Below, piece after piece: positions 56,001 to 63,986 of a DNA stretch of 64,000 bases. Within the stretch, counting starts at the first letter, position 1; the number at the start of each line of letters is the position of its first letter. The stretch is from positions 62,001 to 126,000 of the forward strand of contig NZ_JAMGBG010000053.1 of the NCBI RefSeq assembly GCF_023516595.1. The letters are read 5' to 3'. A program made the position numbers and the translations under genes. The stretch is from Streptomyces neyagawaensis. GTDB taxonomy: Bacteria > Actinomycetota > Actinomycetes > Streptomycetales > Streptomycetaceae. A model generated the notes under the pieces. It saw only the letters and a program-made list of their open reading frames with translations. It searched no databases and was not told where the DNA came from.

Positions 56001-56585
56001 GGACGGGATGATCTTGGCGGAGAAGATGTCCTTGTCGGACGTCTTGTCGATGGAGGAGTCGAAGTAGACACCGGGCGAACGGACGAGCTGCGACACCACG
56101 ACACGCTCGGTGCCGTTGATGACGAAGGTGCCCTTGTTCGTCATGAGCGGGAAGTCGCCCATGAAGACCGTCTGGGACTTGATCTCACCGGTCTCGTTGT
56201 TGGTGAACTCGGCCGTGACGAAGAGCGGGGCCGCGTACGTGAAGTCGCGCTCCTTGCACTCGTCGATGCTGTTCTTCGGCGGCTCGAAGCGGTGGTCGCG
56301 GAAGGTCAGCGACATCGACCCGGAGAAGTCCTCGATCGGGGAGATCTCCTCGAAGATCTCCTCCAGACCGGACTTGGTGGGGACGTCCTGTCCGTTCTCC
56401 AGAGCCTCCTCGACCCGACTCTGCCAAGCGGTGTTGCCGAGCAGCCAGTCGAAGCTCTCGGTCTGCAGCGCGAGCAGGTTGGGAACCTCGAGAGGCTCCT
56501 TGATCTTTGCAAAGGAGATGCGCAGCGGGGCGGTGCTGGCGCCGTTGTTCGTATTCGCGGTCGAGGCGTTGCGCGAGGCGGCCAA
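53100..56585 (-). CDS. rpoB: RNA polymerase beta subunit
   Basis: A 1161-residue beta subunit. The start is TTG 56585, (M)[18 protein letters not shown], with GGAAGGA upstream; this gives the length known for Streptomyces. The rifampicin pocket reads [20 protein letters not shown], then [10 protein letters not shown], a sensitive-type sequence. The C-terminus ([10 protein letters not shown]) is normal. It has its own promoter candidate at 56770-56798 besides read-through from rplJL. Confidence 0.99.
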   Translation of the reverse strand: [1161 protein letters not shown]

Positions 56586-56769
56586 GAGGGGGTCCTTCCG
56601 AGGGCTCGGACTCACTACGCGCGTACCGGCCCCTCTCCTGCGCAAAGCGAACAGGCTGTTCCTGGACTGACAGATAAGGCCAGGTCAGGATGGTCTCTTC
56701 GTCGATGCTCAAGTGAGGGCATGCCCCTGGTGACGGGCAGGGGACAGCTAACAGGCAGCGCAAAGGGTC

Positions 56770-56798
56770 AGTGTAGCCACTTGGCACACTGATGTCCA
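56770..56798 (-). promoter_or_regulatory. rpoB promoter candidate
   Basis: TGGACA (rc of 56793-56798), a 17-base spacer and TACACT (rc of 56770-56775) on the minus strand form a near-consensus HrdB promoter. Confidence 0.6.
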
Positions 56799-57095
56799 GT
56801 GCGGGTTTTTCGAGACCCTCGTCGTTCTCGACACCTGCGCAAGCCCACGCCCTCAATGCACGTTGATACTGCCCTCTTCGTCGTCGATCCATGCCTCGGA
56901 GTTCGGATCGGTGTGACGACGCGTCCTGAGAATTGCGCGCTGCGTGCGGTTCGTCAAGGCCCCTCATGCCCGATCCGCCTGCCGCGATCGTCACTCGCGG
57001 CCCGTCACCCAGGGCGCTCGGAGGCACGACGAAGATCACCATACTCGTCGCCACCGACAGTGCAAGGCAGCCGTCACTCGACGTCCCGTAACGCC

Positions 57096-57129
57096 GAAGG
57101 GCGACCACCCAGTTGGGTGATCGCCCTTC
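57096..57129 (-). terminator. Terminator/attenuator between rplL and rpoB
   Basis: GAAGGGCGA pairs with TCGCCCTTC and CACCC with GGGTG around an AGTT loop. It lies 103 bases after rplL and has no T-run, which fits the partial terminator known at this junction in other bacteria. Confidence 0.7.
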
Positions 57130-57231
57130 AGTATGCTCGCGTTACAGATTCGAACGAGTTTTTGCCACTCATCTCAGATCTGTGTCGCACGGGCCCTCGC
57201 GGGCCCGGGAAGCTGGCGGACCAGCGAGGCC

Positions 57232-57612
57232 TTACTTGACCTCGACGGAGGCGCCGGCGCCCTTGAGGGACTCGGCAGCCTTCTCGGCGGCCTCCTTGTT
57301 GACCTTCTCCAGAACCGGCTTCGGCGCACCGTCGACCAGGTCCTTGGCCTCCTTCAGGCCGAGGGAGGTGAGCTCACGCACAACCTTGATGACCTGGATC
57401 TTCTTCTCGCCGGCGCCGGTGAGGATGACGTCGAACTCGTCCTTCTCCTCAGCGGCCTCGACCGGGGCGCCGGGGACGGCGGGGCCGGCAACGGCGACCG
57501 CGGCGGCGGCGGTGACGTCGAACTTCTCCTCGAACGCCTTCACGAACTCGGAGAGCTGGATGAGGGTCATGCCCTCGAACTCGGCGAGCAGTTCGTCCTG
57601 GGTGAGAGCCAC
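57232..57612 (-). CDS. rplL: 50S ribosomal protein L7/L12
   Basis: A 126-residue stalk protein that recruits translational GTPases. The N-terminal dimer domain (LAEFEGMTLIQLSEFVKAFE), an Ala/Pro hinge and the C-terminal domain (DVILTGAGEKKIQVIKVVRE, GLKEAKDLVDGAPK) are complete. It follows rplJ by 124 bases. Confidence 0.99.
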   Translation of the reverse strand: MALTQDELLAEFEGMTLIQLSEFVKAFEEKFDVTAAAAVAVAGPAVPGAPVEAAEEKDEFDVILTGAGEKKIQVIKVVRELTSLGLKEAKDLVDGAPKPVLEKVNKEAAEKAAESLKGAGASVEVK

Positions 57613-57736
57613 GATGGCTTTCCTTCCACTAATTCGGCTGGTGCCGGATGTACATGTCTGGCGGGCGTACGTTCGGCCCGCTACGACCGCTGCCTCAGGC
57701 GGGATGCCTCAAGCGGCGATCATGATGCGAGCCGAG

Positions 57737-58267
57737 TTACTCGGCACCGCCCTGCTCGTCCTGCTTGGCGCGAAGCGCGTCCACGGTGCGGACGAGCTTC
57801 GACGGGAGCGCCTGGAAGACCTGAGCAGCCTGCGTCTGCTTGCCCTTCAGGGCGCCCGCCAGCTTGGCGAGCAGAACCTCGCGGGACTCGAGGTCCGCGA
57901 GCTTCTTGATCTCGTCGGCGGACAGCGCCTTGCCGTCAAGGACACCGCCCTTGATGACGAGGTTCGGGTTGTCCTTGGCGAAGTCACGAAGACCCTTCGC
58001 CGACTCCACCGGGTCACCGGTGACGAAGGCGACCGCCGTCGGACCGTTGAACAGGTCGTCGAGCGTCGTGATCCCGGCCTCGTTGGCCGCAATCTTGGTC
58101 AGCGTGTTCTTCACCACGGCGTACTGGGCGTTCTCACCGAGCGAACGACGCAGCGTCTTGAGCTGCGCCACGGTGAGACCCCGGTACTCGGTCAGCACGG
58201 CGGCGTTCGAGCTACGGAACTGCTCCGTGAGCTCGGCCACCGCGGCAGCCTTGTCGGGCCTTGCCAT
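57737..58267 (-). CDS. rplJ: 50S ribosomal protein L10
   Basis: A 176-residue stalk-base protein. ATG 58267 gives MARPDKAAAVAELTEQFRSS, with GGAAGGAGG ten bases upstream. It contains VLTEYRGLTVAQLKTLRRSL and the C-terminal helix that holds L7/L12 dimers. Its leader carries an L10-binding element and a terminator-like hairpin, so feedback by L10 is likely. Confidence 0.98.
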   Translation of the reverse strand: MARPDKAAAVAELTEQFRSSNAAVLTEYRGLTVAQLKTLRRSLGENAQYAVVKNTLTKIAANEAGITTLDDLFNGPTAVAFVTGDPVESAKGLRDFAKDNPNLVIKGGVLDGKALSADEIKKLADLESREVLLAKLAGALKGKQTQAAQVFQALPSKLVRTVDALRAKQDEQGGAE

Positions 58268-58328
58268 AGAGCGTCGGCCTCCTTCCGGGTGATGAGGACC
58301 GCTCGGAAGGGGCTGCGTCAAAACGAAA

Positions 58329-58353
58329 CGCCCCGGCGCAGGCGCACGGGGCG
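58329..58353 (-). terminator. Intrinsic-terminator-like hairpin in the rplJ leader
   Basis: On the minus strand CGCCCCGTGCGC, loop, GCCGGGGCG is directly followed by TTTCGTTTT, the best U-run in the window. It sits between the L10 leader and the rplJ ribosome site, where it could act as an attenuator. Confidence 0.7.
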
Positions 58354-58399
58354 TAGCTCAACCGAATGAATTCCGCTGGAGGCGGAGCAGATCCGGGAG

Positions 58400-58502
58400 C
58401 AACTTCCACAGTCACCTGCGCGGGTCGTCCGCATTCAGCGGATCCTTCGGCCACCGAGCCCTCTCAACGAGCACACGGCAACGACCAGCGGTCTTTGGCT
58501 TC
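58400..58502 (-). promoter_or_regulatory. L10 leader RNA element
   Basis: The minus-strand leader of rplJ contains AGCCAAAGACCGCTGGTCG (58482-58500) and, later, ACCCGCGCAGGTGACTG (58409-58425), the conserved parts of the ribosomal L10 leader family. Binding of L10(L12)4 to such leaders represses the rplJL transcript. Confidence 0.75.
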
Positions 58503-58508
58503 TCCGGA

Positions 58509-58538
58509 AGAGTACGGGACCGTGTCGCCGTCAAGCAA
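58509..58538 (-). promoter_or_regulatory. rplJ promoter candidate
   Basis: TTGCTT (rc of 58533-58538) and TACTCT (rc of 58509-58514) are 18 bases apart. TTGACG just inside would give a better -35 but only a 14-base gap. Transcription would begin right before the L10 leader. Confidence 0.5.
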
Positions 58539-58559
58539 ATCCGCTCCCGGGGCCGCCGG

Positions 58560-59471
58560 TCAGCCCTCGCGGGCCCGGTCCACCAGTTCGCCGATGTCCA
58601 CCGTGTCGTCGGCCGCAGGGGGCTCGACGCCCACCGACGCGTCGGCCTCCAGGAAGGTGAACGTCAGGTCGAGCGGTCCGGTGTCGACGTCGCGCCCCTT
58701 GGCGTCCAGCCCCCTGGTGTCGCCCCGCAGCCGGAAGCGCTTGGCCCGGCCGTCCCCGTCGACCCACAGGTCCATGGCCAGCTCGCTCCCGGACCGCAGG
58801 CTCAGGCCCAGGAACTGGTCGAGGCCGTTCATCCGGAGTTCCCTGGTCTTCCTGTCCCTGGCGGCGGTCTGGGCCTTCCTCAGGCCCTTGCTGGTGACCT
58901 CGCCGGCGTAGTGGGTGGTCCGGGTGCCGTCGACGGTCTCGGTACCGGCCTTCCGCACCTTCCGGGCGCCCGCGAGGATCGTCGACTGCACGAGAGGGCT
59001 GCCCTCCAGCTGGCGGGGCAGCACGCCGTACGAGCGGTTGTCCGCGGGGCCGGAGCCCCACACCGCCGGCGCGGCCTTGGCCCAGTGCCTGCCGCTGGTG
59101 TCGCCGAGGACCTTCGTGTCCGCCTGGGTGTACAGGGCGCCGTCGACGAAGCGGATCTCCACCGGCTTGTCCGCCGCGTCACCGAGACCCGTGATCTTCA
59201 TGCGCATGACAGTCGGATCGACGCCCATGGACGCCTCGGCCCGTATCCGGCCGTGTTCGGGCACCGTGCCGGTCACCCGGTACCGCAGCGAGGTGAGGCC
59301 CGTCGTCGTCTCCGCCGCCCGGGAGACCGCCTGAGCGGGCGTCAGCTTCGCCGCGTCCGCCGTGTCCGACTCCGTGCCGCAGCCGCTGGTGCCGCCGAGC
59401 AGCGCGGCGGCGACGACCGCTGCTGCGGCGGCTCTGCGCCGCCGTCCGGAACCGGCCGTGCGCAACCTCAT
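58560..59471 (-). CDS. Lipoprotein, LppX/LprG-like
   Basis: A 303-residue protein from ATG 59471 with AGGGGG upstream. It has a lipoprotein signal: Arg-rich start, AAAAAVVAAALLGG helix and lipobox TSGC. The mature domain is a beta-sheet of the LolA/LppX kind (SLRYRVTGTVPEHGRIRAEA, DLWVDGDGRAKRFRLR), suited to carrying a lipid. It lies between rplA and rplJ on the same strand, a position seen in other Streptomyces. It is separated from rplA by a strong terminator, so it probably has its own promoter. The function is not known. Confidence 0.85.
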   Translation of the reverse strand: MRLRTAGSGRRRRAAAAAVVAAALLGGTSGCGTESDTADAAKLTPAQAVSRAAETTTGLTSLRYRVTGTVPEHGRIRAEASMGVDPTVMRMKITGLGDAADKPVEIRFVDGALYTQADTKVLGDTSGRHWAKAAPAVWGSGPADNRSYGVLPRQLEGSPLVQSTILAGARKVRKAGTETVDGTRTTHYAGEVTSKGLRKAQTAARDRKTRELRMNGLDQFLGLSLRSGSELAMDLWVDGDGRAKRFRLRGDTRGLDAKGRDVDTGPLDLTFTFLEADASVGVEPPAADDTVDIGELVDRAREG

Positions 59472-59596
59472 GTGTCCCCCTGTTACCTCGCGCCCCACGT
59501 GTTGGGGCCGAGGGGACACTAGCGCGGCCGGATCCCGGCTGTCCTGGGGTTTCGGGCGGTCGGCGTGGCACGCGGAGGCCCGTACGCCCCGCAAAG

Positions 59597-59634
59597 GGAC
59601 GAGCCCCGCACCTCGGAAGGTGCGGGGCTCGTCC
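59597..59634 (-). terminator. Strong terminator after rplA
   Basis: A perfect 17-bp stem, GGACGAGCCCCGCACCT with AGGTGCGGGGCTCGTCC, closes a CGGA loop. It ends rplKA transcription 43 bases past the rplA stop. Confidence 0.92.
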
Positions 59635-59676
59635 TCGCTACGCGTGCGCGACGCGGCTGCCTGGTGAGCGGTGGGC

Positions 59677-60402
59677 TCAGACGGCGGCCGGGTCCTCCTC
59701 GACGAGGAGGTTGCGGGTGCGGTTCGGGTCGATCGGGATGCCGGGGCCGATCGTGGTGCTGATGGCGGCCTTCTTGATGTAGCGGCCCTTGGCGGCGGAC
59801 GGCTTGAGACGCGTGATCTCTTCGAGGGCCGCCGCGTAGTTCTCCACCAGCTTCTCGTCCTCGAAGGACGTCTTGCCGATGATGAAGTGCAGGTTCGAGT
59901 GCTTGTCGACGCGGAACTCGATCTTGCCACCCTTGATCTCGGTGACAGCCTTCGCGACGTCCGGGGTCACGGTGCCGGTCTTGGGGTTCGGCATGAGACC
60001 ACGGGGACCGAGCACACGGCCGAGGCGGCCGACCTTGCCCATGAGGTCCGGGGTGGCGACGACGGCGTCGAAGTCCAGACGGCCCTTCGACACCTCGTCG
60101 ATGAGCTCGTCGGCGCCGACGATGTCGGCGCCCGCGGCACGAGCGGCCTCGGCACGGTCACCGGTCGCGAAGACCAGGACCCGGGCGGTCTTACCGGTGC
60201 CGTGCGGGAGGTTCACGGTGCCACGGACCATCTGGTCGGCCTTACGAGGGTCGACGCCCAGACGGAAGGCGACCTCGACGGTGCCGTCGAACTTGGTCGT
60301 GGAGGTCTCCTTGGCGAGACGGACGGCCTCGAGCGGGGCGTAGAGCTTGTCCCGGTCGACCTTGGCGTCCGCAGCGCGGAGAGCCTTGCTGCGCTTGCTC
60401 AC
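59677..60402 (-). CDS. rplA: 50S ribosomal protein L1
   Basis: A 241-residue L1-stalk protein. The GTG at 60402, with AGGAGC in front, gives (M)SKRSKALRAADAKVDRDKLY. It contains KADQMVRGTVNLPHGTGKTA and the signature GPRGLMPNPKTGTVTPDV. In E. coli L1 represses its own operon. It lies 113 bases after rplK. Confidence 0.98.
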   Translation of the reverse strand: MSKRSKALRAADAKVDRDKLYAPLEAVRLAKETSTTKFDGTVEVAFRLGVDPRKADQMVRGTVNLPHGTGKTARVLVFATGDRAEAARAAGADIVGADELIDEVSKGRLDFDAVVATPDLMGKVGRLGRVLGPRGLMPNPKTGTVTPDVAKAVTEIKGGKIEFRVDKHSNLHFIIGKTSFEDEKLVENYAAALEEITRLKPSAAKGRYIKKAAISTTIGPGIPIDPNRTRNLLVEEDPAAV

Positions 60403-60515
60403 AACTGCTCCTGTGTGTTCTGAAAGGAGTCGTGGTACGGGCCGAGCAGGCCCTGCCACGTGCGGCCGCCTTCACGGCGCCCGCATGGTTCTACGAAGGT
60501 GCTACGAGGCTGAGA

Positions 60516-60950
60516 TCAGCCCTCGACCGTGATGCCCATGGAACGGGCGGTGCCGGCGATGATCTTCGACGCGGCGTCCAGGTCGTTGGCGTTCAGGTCG
60601 GGCAGCTTGGTCTGGGCGATCTCGCGGACCTGCGCCTCGGTGATCTTGGCGACCTTGGTCTTGTGGGGCTCGCCGGAGCCCTTCTCGACACCAGCGGCCT
60701 TGAGGATCATCTTCGCGGCCGGCGGGGTCTTGGTGATGAAGGTGAAGGAACGGTCCTCGTAGACCGTGATCTCCACCGGGATCACCCAGCCACGCTGCGA
60801 CTCGGTCGCCGCGTTGTAGGCCTTGCAGAACTCCATGATGTTGACGCCGTGCTGACCGAGCGCGGGGCCGACCGGCGGGGCCGGGTTCGCCGCACCGGCG
60901 TTGATCTGGAGCTTGATAAGCCCCGTGACCTTCTTCTTCTTGGGAGGCAT
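60516..60950 (-). CDS. rplK: 50S ribosomal protein L11
   Basis: A 144-residue protein of the GTPase-associated centre: [20 protein letters not shown], the Pro-rich [20 protein letters not shown], and the C-terminal rRNA-binding domain ([20 protein letters not shown]). L11 is needed for RelA activation and thiostrepton binding. The N-terminal proline region appears normal. Confidence 0.98.
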
Positions 60951-61020
60951 AGCTCTCCGGGTCCTTTCGATTCGAGTGCGCCCTCATCCGGTTCGCGGCC
61001 AGATGAAGGCATACCGCACA

Positions 61021-61048
61021 ACGATAACGGGTATAGATGCGCGGCCAA
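61021..61048 (-). promoter_or_regulatory. Possible rplK promoter
   Basis: TTGGCC (rc of 61043-61048) and TATCGT (rc of 61021-61026), 16 bases apart on the minus strand, lie directly after the nusG terminator. The fit is moderate. Confidence 0.4.
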
Positions 61049-61053
61049 AAACG

Positions 61054-61094
61054 AGCAGGTCAGGGGGTCCTCACAAGGACCGACCTGACCTGCT
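61054..61094 (-). terminator. Terminator after nusG
   Basis: AGCAGGTCAGG pairs with CCTGACCTGCT, with an inner GGTCCT/AGGACC stem and a CACA loop. The minus strand continues CGTTTTTGG, a real T-run. It separates tRNA-Trp-secE-nusG from rplKA. Confidence 0.92.
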
Positions 61095-61108
61095 GCTTTC
61101 GAGCTTCG

Positions 61109-61957
61109 TCAGTTCTTCTGGATCTGGTCGAAGGACAGCTCGACCGGGGTCTCGCGGCCGAAGATCTCCACCAGGCCCTTGACCTTCTTGGAGTCGGCGT
61201 TGATCTCGTTGATCGTGGCCTGCAGCGTGGCGAACGGGCCGTCGGTGACGGTGACCGAGTCGCCGACCTCGAAGTCCAGCACCTGGACCTCGACCTTGCG
61301 CTGCGGGGCGGGCTTGCCCTCGGCCTCGGCGGCCTCACGGGCGGCCTTCTCCTCGGCCTCCGGCGCGAGCATCTTGACGATCTCGTCCAGGGTCAGCGGG
61401 TACGGGTCGTACGCGTTGCCCACGAAGCCGGTGACGCCGGGGGTGTTGCGGACGACGCCCCAGGACTCGTTCGTCAGGTCCATGCGCACCAGCACGTAGC
61501 CGGGGAGCTTGTTCTGACGGATGGTCTTGCGGTCGCCGTTCTTGATCTGGACGACCTCTTCCTGCGGCACCTCGGCCTGGAAGATGTAGTCCTCGACGTT
61601 CAGCGAGACGGCGCGCTGCTCCAGGTTGGTCTTCACGCGGTTCTCGTAACCGGCGTAGGTGTGGATGACGTACCACTCGCCGGGCAGGGTCCGCAGTTCC
61701 TCGCGGAGGGCCTCGACCGGGTCGACCGGCTCGGCCTCTTCCTCGGCGGCCTCTTCCGCGGCTTCCTCGGCGGCCTCTTCCTCGGCGGCGTCGGCCTCGT
61801 CGTCCACGACGTGCACGGCCTCTTCCTCGGCCGGCTCCCCCGCCTCGGCTTCCGCAGCCTCGAACTCGTCGACCTCGTCCGCTCCCTCGACGATGTCGAG
61901 CTCATCATCCACGGACTGGTCCGGCTCGATGGCGTCGTTCAGGTTCGGGTCAGACAC
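61109..61957 (-). CDS. nusG: Transcription termination/antitermination factor NusG
   Basis: A 282-residue NusG from GTG 61957, (M)SDPNLNDAIEPDQSVDDELD. The first ~95 residues are an acidic Glu/Ala-rich extension. The NGN domain follows (EWYVIHTYAGYENRVKTNLE, RKTIRQNKLPGYVLVRMDL) and then the KOW domain (FEVGDSVTVTDGPFATLQAT, FGRETPVELSFDQIQ). It links RNA polymerase to the ribosome or Rho. Long acidic N-termini are known in Streptomyces NusG. The gap to secE is 76 bases. Confidence 0.97.
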   Translation of the reverse strand: MSDPNLNDAIEPDQSVDDELDIVEGADEVDEFEAAEAEAGEPAEEEAVHVVDDEADAAEEEAAEEAAEEAAEEEAEPVDPVEALREELRTLPGEWYVIHTYAGYENRVKTNLEQRAVSLNVEDYIFQAEVPQEEVVQIKNGDRKTIRQNKLPGYVLVRMDLTNESWGVVRNTPGVTGFVGNAYDPYPLTLDEIVKMLAPEAEEKAAREAAEAEGKPAPQRKVEVQVLDFEVGDSVTVTDGPFATLQATINEINADSKKVKGLVEIFGRETPVELSFDQIQKN

Positions 61958-62033
61958 TGTGGCTGCTTCTTCCTGGATACAAGGGGTGGAACACGCGAAA
62001 GGGGCGCCTGGTACGGCGCCCTTCGCAGTCGGC

Positions 62034-62321
62034 TCAGCCGAAGACGTACTTGGCGGCCTTGTCGAGTCCGAAGTCAATCACAGTCACAAGACCGATCATG
62101 ATGACGACGAAGACGATGACCACGGTGGTGTAGGTCGTCAGCTGGGAGCGGGTGGGCCAGACGACCTTCCGCAGCTCCGCGACGATCTGGCGGTAGAAGA
62201 GCGCCAGGCGCTTCAGCGGGCCCTTCTTGGCGCGCTTTCCGCCCTTACGGGTCTTCTTCTTGTCCTCGGGCACCTCGTCCTGGGCATCAGGCGTGTCGAT
62301 GGAGCCCACGGCGTCCGTCAT
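62034..62321 (-). CDS. secE: Preprotein translocase subunit SecE
   Basis: A 95-residue, single-helix Sec subunit. A basic cytoplasmic part (KKKTRKGGKRAKKGPLKRLA) and the amphipathic signature VAELRKVVWPTRSQL precede one membrane helix (TVVIVFVVIMIGLVTVIDFG). It clamps SecY. It is 115 bases downstream of tRNA-Trp and is likely on the same transcript. Confidence 0.98.
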   Translation of the reverse strand: MTDAVGSIDTPDAQDEVPEDKKKTRKGGKRAKKGPLKRLALFYRQIVAELRKVVWPTRSQLTTYTTVVIVFVVIMIGLVTVIDFGLDKAAKYVFG

Positions 62322-62436
62322 TCATCCTCACCTGATTCCGGTCCGGGTCCGTGGCCGTGCCGCGCCCGGTCTGAGCCGCACGGCGGAACATTGCTGTACG
62401 TACATGCGCACACATCCTGGCGTGAGGAGTGTGTAG

Positions 62437-62509
62437 CAGGGCCGGAGGGACTTGAACCCCCAACCGCTGGTTTTGGAGACCAGTGCTCTACCAATTGAGC
62501 TACGACCCT
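62437..62509 (-). tRNA. tRNA-Trp (anticodon CCA)
   Basis: A full cloverleaf reads on the minus strand: acceptor AGGGTCG with CGGCCCT (one T-G pair), D arm around GTAGCTCAATTGGTAGAGC, anticodon arm CTGGT-CTCCAAA-ACCAG with CCA, and T arm with GGTTCAAGTCC. CCA is not encoded. tRNA-Trp before secE-nusG is the normal actinobacterial order. Confidence 0.97.
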
Positions 62510-62759
62510 TTGTGGTTCTCCACCAACGTACCGCATGCGACCGAGTGCTCGGTGTGCACCTGGCGCTGCGGCCGGTGAAGGCCAACGAGGTGAGAGTGTA
62601 CGTGGTCCGAGGCCCGTCGTCGAACAGAAAGCGTCCGGTGGGGCGTTGTGCGTCGAAGATCGACCGTGGCCTCGCCCCGATCCGGACGGTTGTTCCTGTG
62701 CCGTTCAGTCTGTGAAACCCGCGTGCCGGGCTCGTTTCCGGTCTGGAACGATGGGCCCC

Positions 62760-63986
62760 ATGAGCGCTGCAACCCCTCCGACCGAGCGCCGGGTCTCCGC
62801 CCGCATCGGCGCGATCTCCGAGTCCGCGACCCTCGCCGTCGACGCCAAGGCCAAGGCCCTCAAGGCCGCCGGACGTCCGGTGATCGGCTTCGGCGCCGGT
62901 GAGCCCGACTTCCCGACCCCCGACTACATCGTCGAGGCGGCCGTCGAGGCCTGCAAGAACCCGAAGTACCACCGCTACACGCCGGCCGGTGGTCTGCCCG
63001 AGCTGAAGGCCGCGATCGCCGCGAAGACCCTGCGCGACTCGGGCTACGAGGTCGACCCGGCACAGATCCTCGTCACCAACGGCGGCAAGCAGGCCATCTA
63101 CGAGGCGTTCGCCGCGATCCTCGACCCGGGCGACGAGGTGATCGTCCCGGCGCCGTACTGGACGACGTACCCGGAGTCGATCCGCCTGGCCGGCGGTGTC
63201 CCGGTCGAGGTCGTCGCCGACGAGACCACCGGCTACCGCGTCTCCGTCGAGCAGCTGGAGGCCGCGCGCACCGAGCGGACGAAGGTCGTCCTCTTCGTCT
63301 CCCCCTCCAACCCGACCGGCGCGGTCTACAGCGCCGAGGACGCCGAGGCGATCGGCCGCTGGGCCGTCGAGCACGGCCTGTGGGTGATGACGGACGAGAT
63401 CTACGAGCACCTCGTCTACGGCGACGCGAAGTTCACCTCGCTGCCCGCGCTCCTGCCCGAGCTGCGCGACAAGTGCATCGTCGTCAACGGCGTCGCCAAG
63501 ACGTACGCCATGACCGGCTGGCGCGTCGGGTGGATCATCGGCCCGAAGGACGTGGTGAAGGCCGCGACCAACCTCCAGTCGCACGCCACCTCCAACGTCT
63601 CCAACGTCGCCCAGGCGGCCGCCCTCGCCGCCGTCTCCGGCGACCTGGACGCCGTGGCGACGATGCGTGAGGCCTTCGACCGGCGCCGCAAGACCATCGT
63701 GCGGATGCTCAACGAGATCGAGGGCGTCCTCTGCCCGGAGCCCGAGGGCGCGTTCTACGCCTACCCGTCGGTGAAGGCGCTGATCGGCAAGGAGATCCGG
63801 GGCAAGCGGCCGCAGAACTCGGTCGAACTGGCCGCGCTGATCCTGGAGGAGGCCGAGGTGGCGGTCGTCCCGGGTGAGGCGTTCGGCACGCCGGGATACC
63901 TGCGGCTGTCGTACGCCCTCGGTGACGAGGACCTCGTCGAGGGCGTGTCGCGGATCCAGAAGCTGCTGGCCGAGGCTACGGACTGA
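62760..63986 (+). CDS. aspC: Aspartate aminotransferase (PLP fold type I)
   Basis: A 408-residue class I aminotransferase. It has GAGEPDFPTPDYIVEAAVEA near the start, YTPAGGLPELKAAIAAK, SPSNPTGAVYSAED, DEIYEHLVYG and the PLP lysine in VNGVAKTYAMTGWRVGWI; the substrate carboxylate is held by the Arg in YLRLSYA. It makes aspartate from oxaloacetate and glutamate. ATG 62760 is used; ATG 62751 would add three residues, and neither has a good ribosome site. It diverges from tRNA-Trp. The 250-base gap shows no sure promoter. Confidence 0.95.
   Translation: MSAATPPTERRVSARIGAISESATLAVDAKAKALKAAGRPVIGFGAGEPDFPTPDYIVEAAVEACKNPKYHRYTPAGGLPELKAAIAAKTLRDSGYEVDPAQILVTNGGKQAIYEAFAAILDPGDEVIVPAPYWTTYPESIRLAGGVPVEVVADETTGYRVSVEQLEAARTERTKVVLFVSPSNPTGAVYSAEDAEAIGRWAVEHGLWVMTDEIYEHLVYGDAKFTSLPALLPELRDKCIVVNGVAKTYAMTGWRVGWIIGPKDVVKAATNLQSHATSNVSNVAQAAALAAVSGDLDAVATMREAFDRRRKTIVRMLNEIEGVLCPEPEGAFYAYPSVKALIGKEIRGKRPQNSVELAALILEEAEVAVVPGEAFGTPGYLRLSYALGDEDLVEGVSRIQKLLAEATD

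Larger units (their letters stand above)
56586..57231. other. rplL-rpoB spacer: rpoB leader, promoter and hairpin
   Basis: This 646-base spacer contains, in minus-strand order, a hairpin after rplL (57096-57129), about 300 bases with no recognised signal, a promoter candidate (56770-56798) and a leader of about 180 bases to the TTG of rpoB. No protein-coding frame is credible here. The layout allows rpoBC to be set apart from rplJL. Confidence 0.6.
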
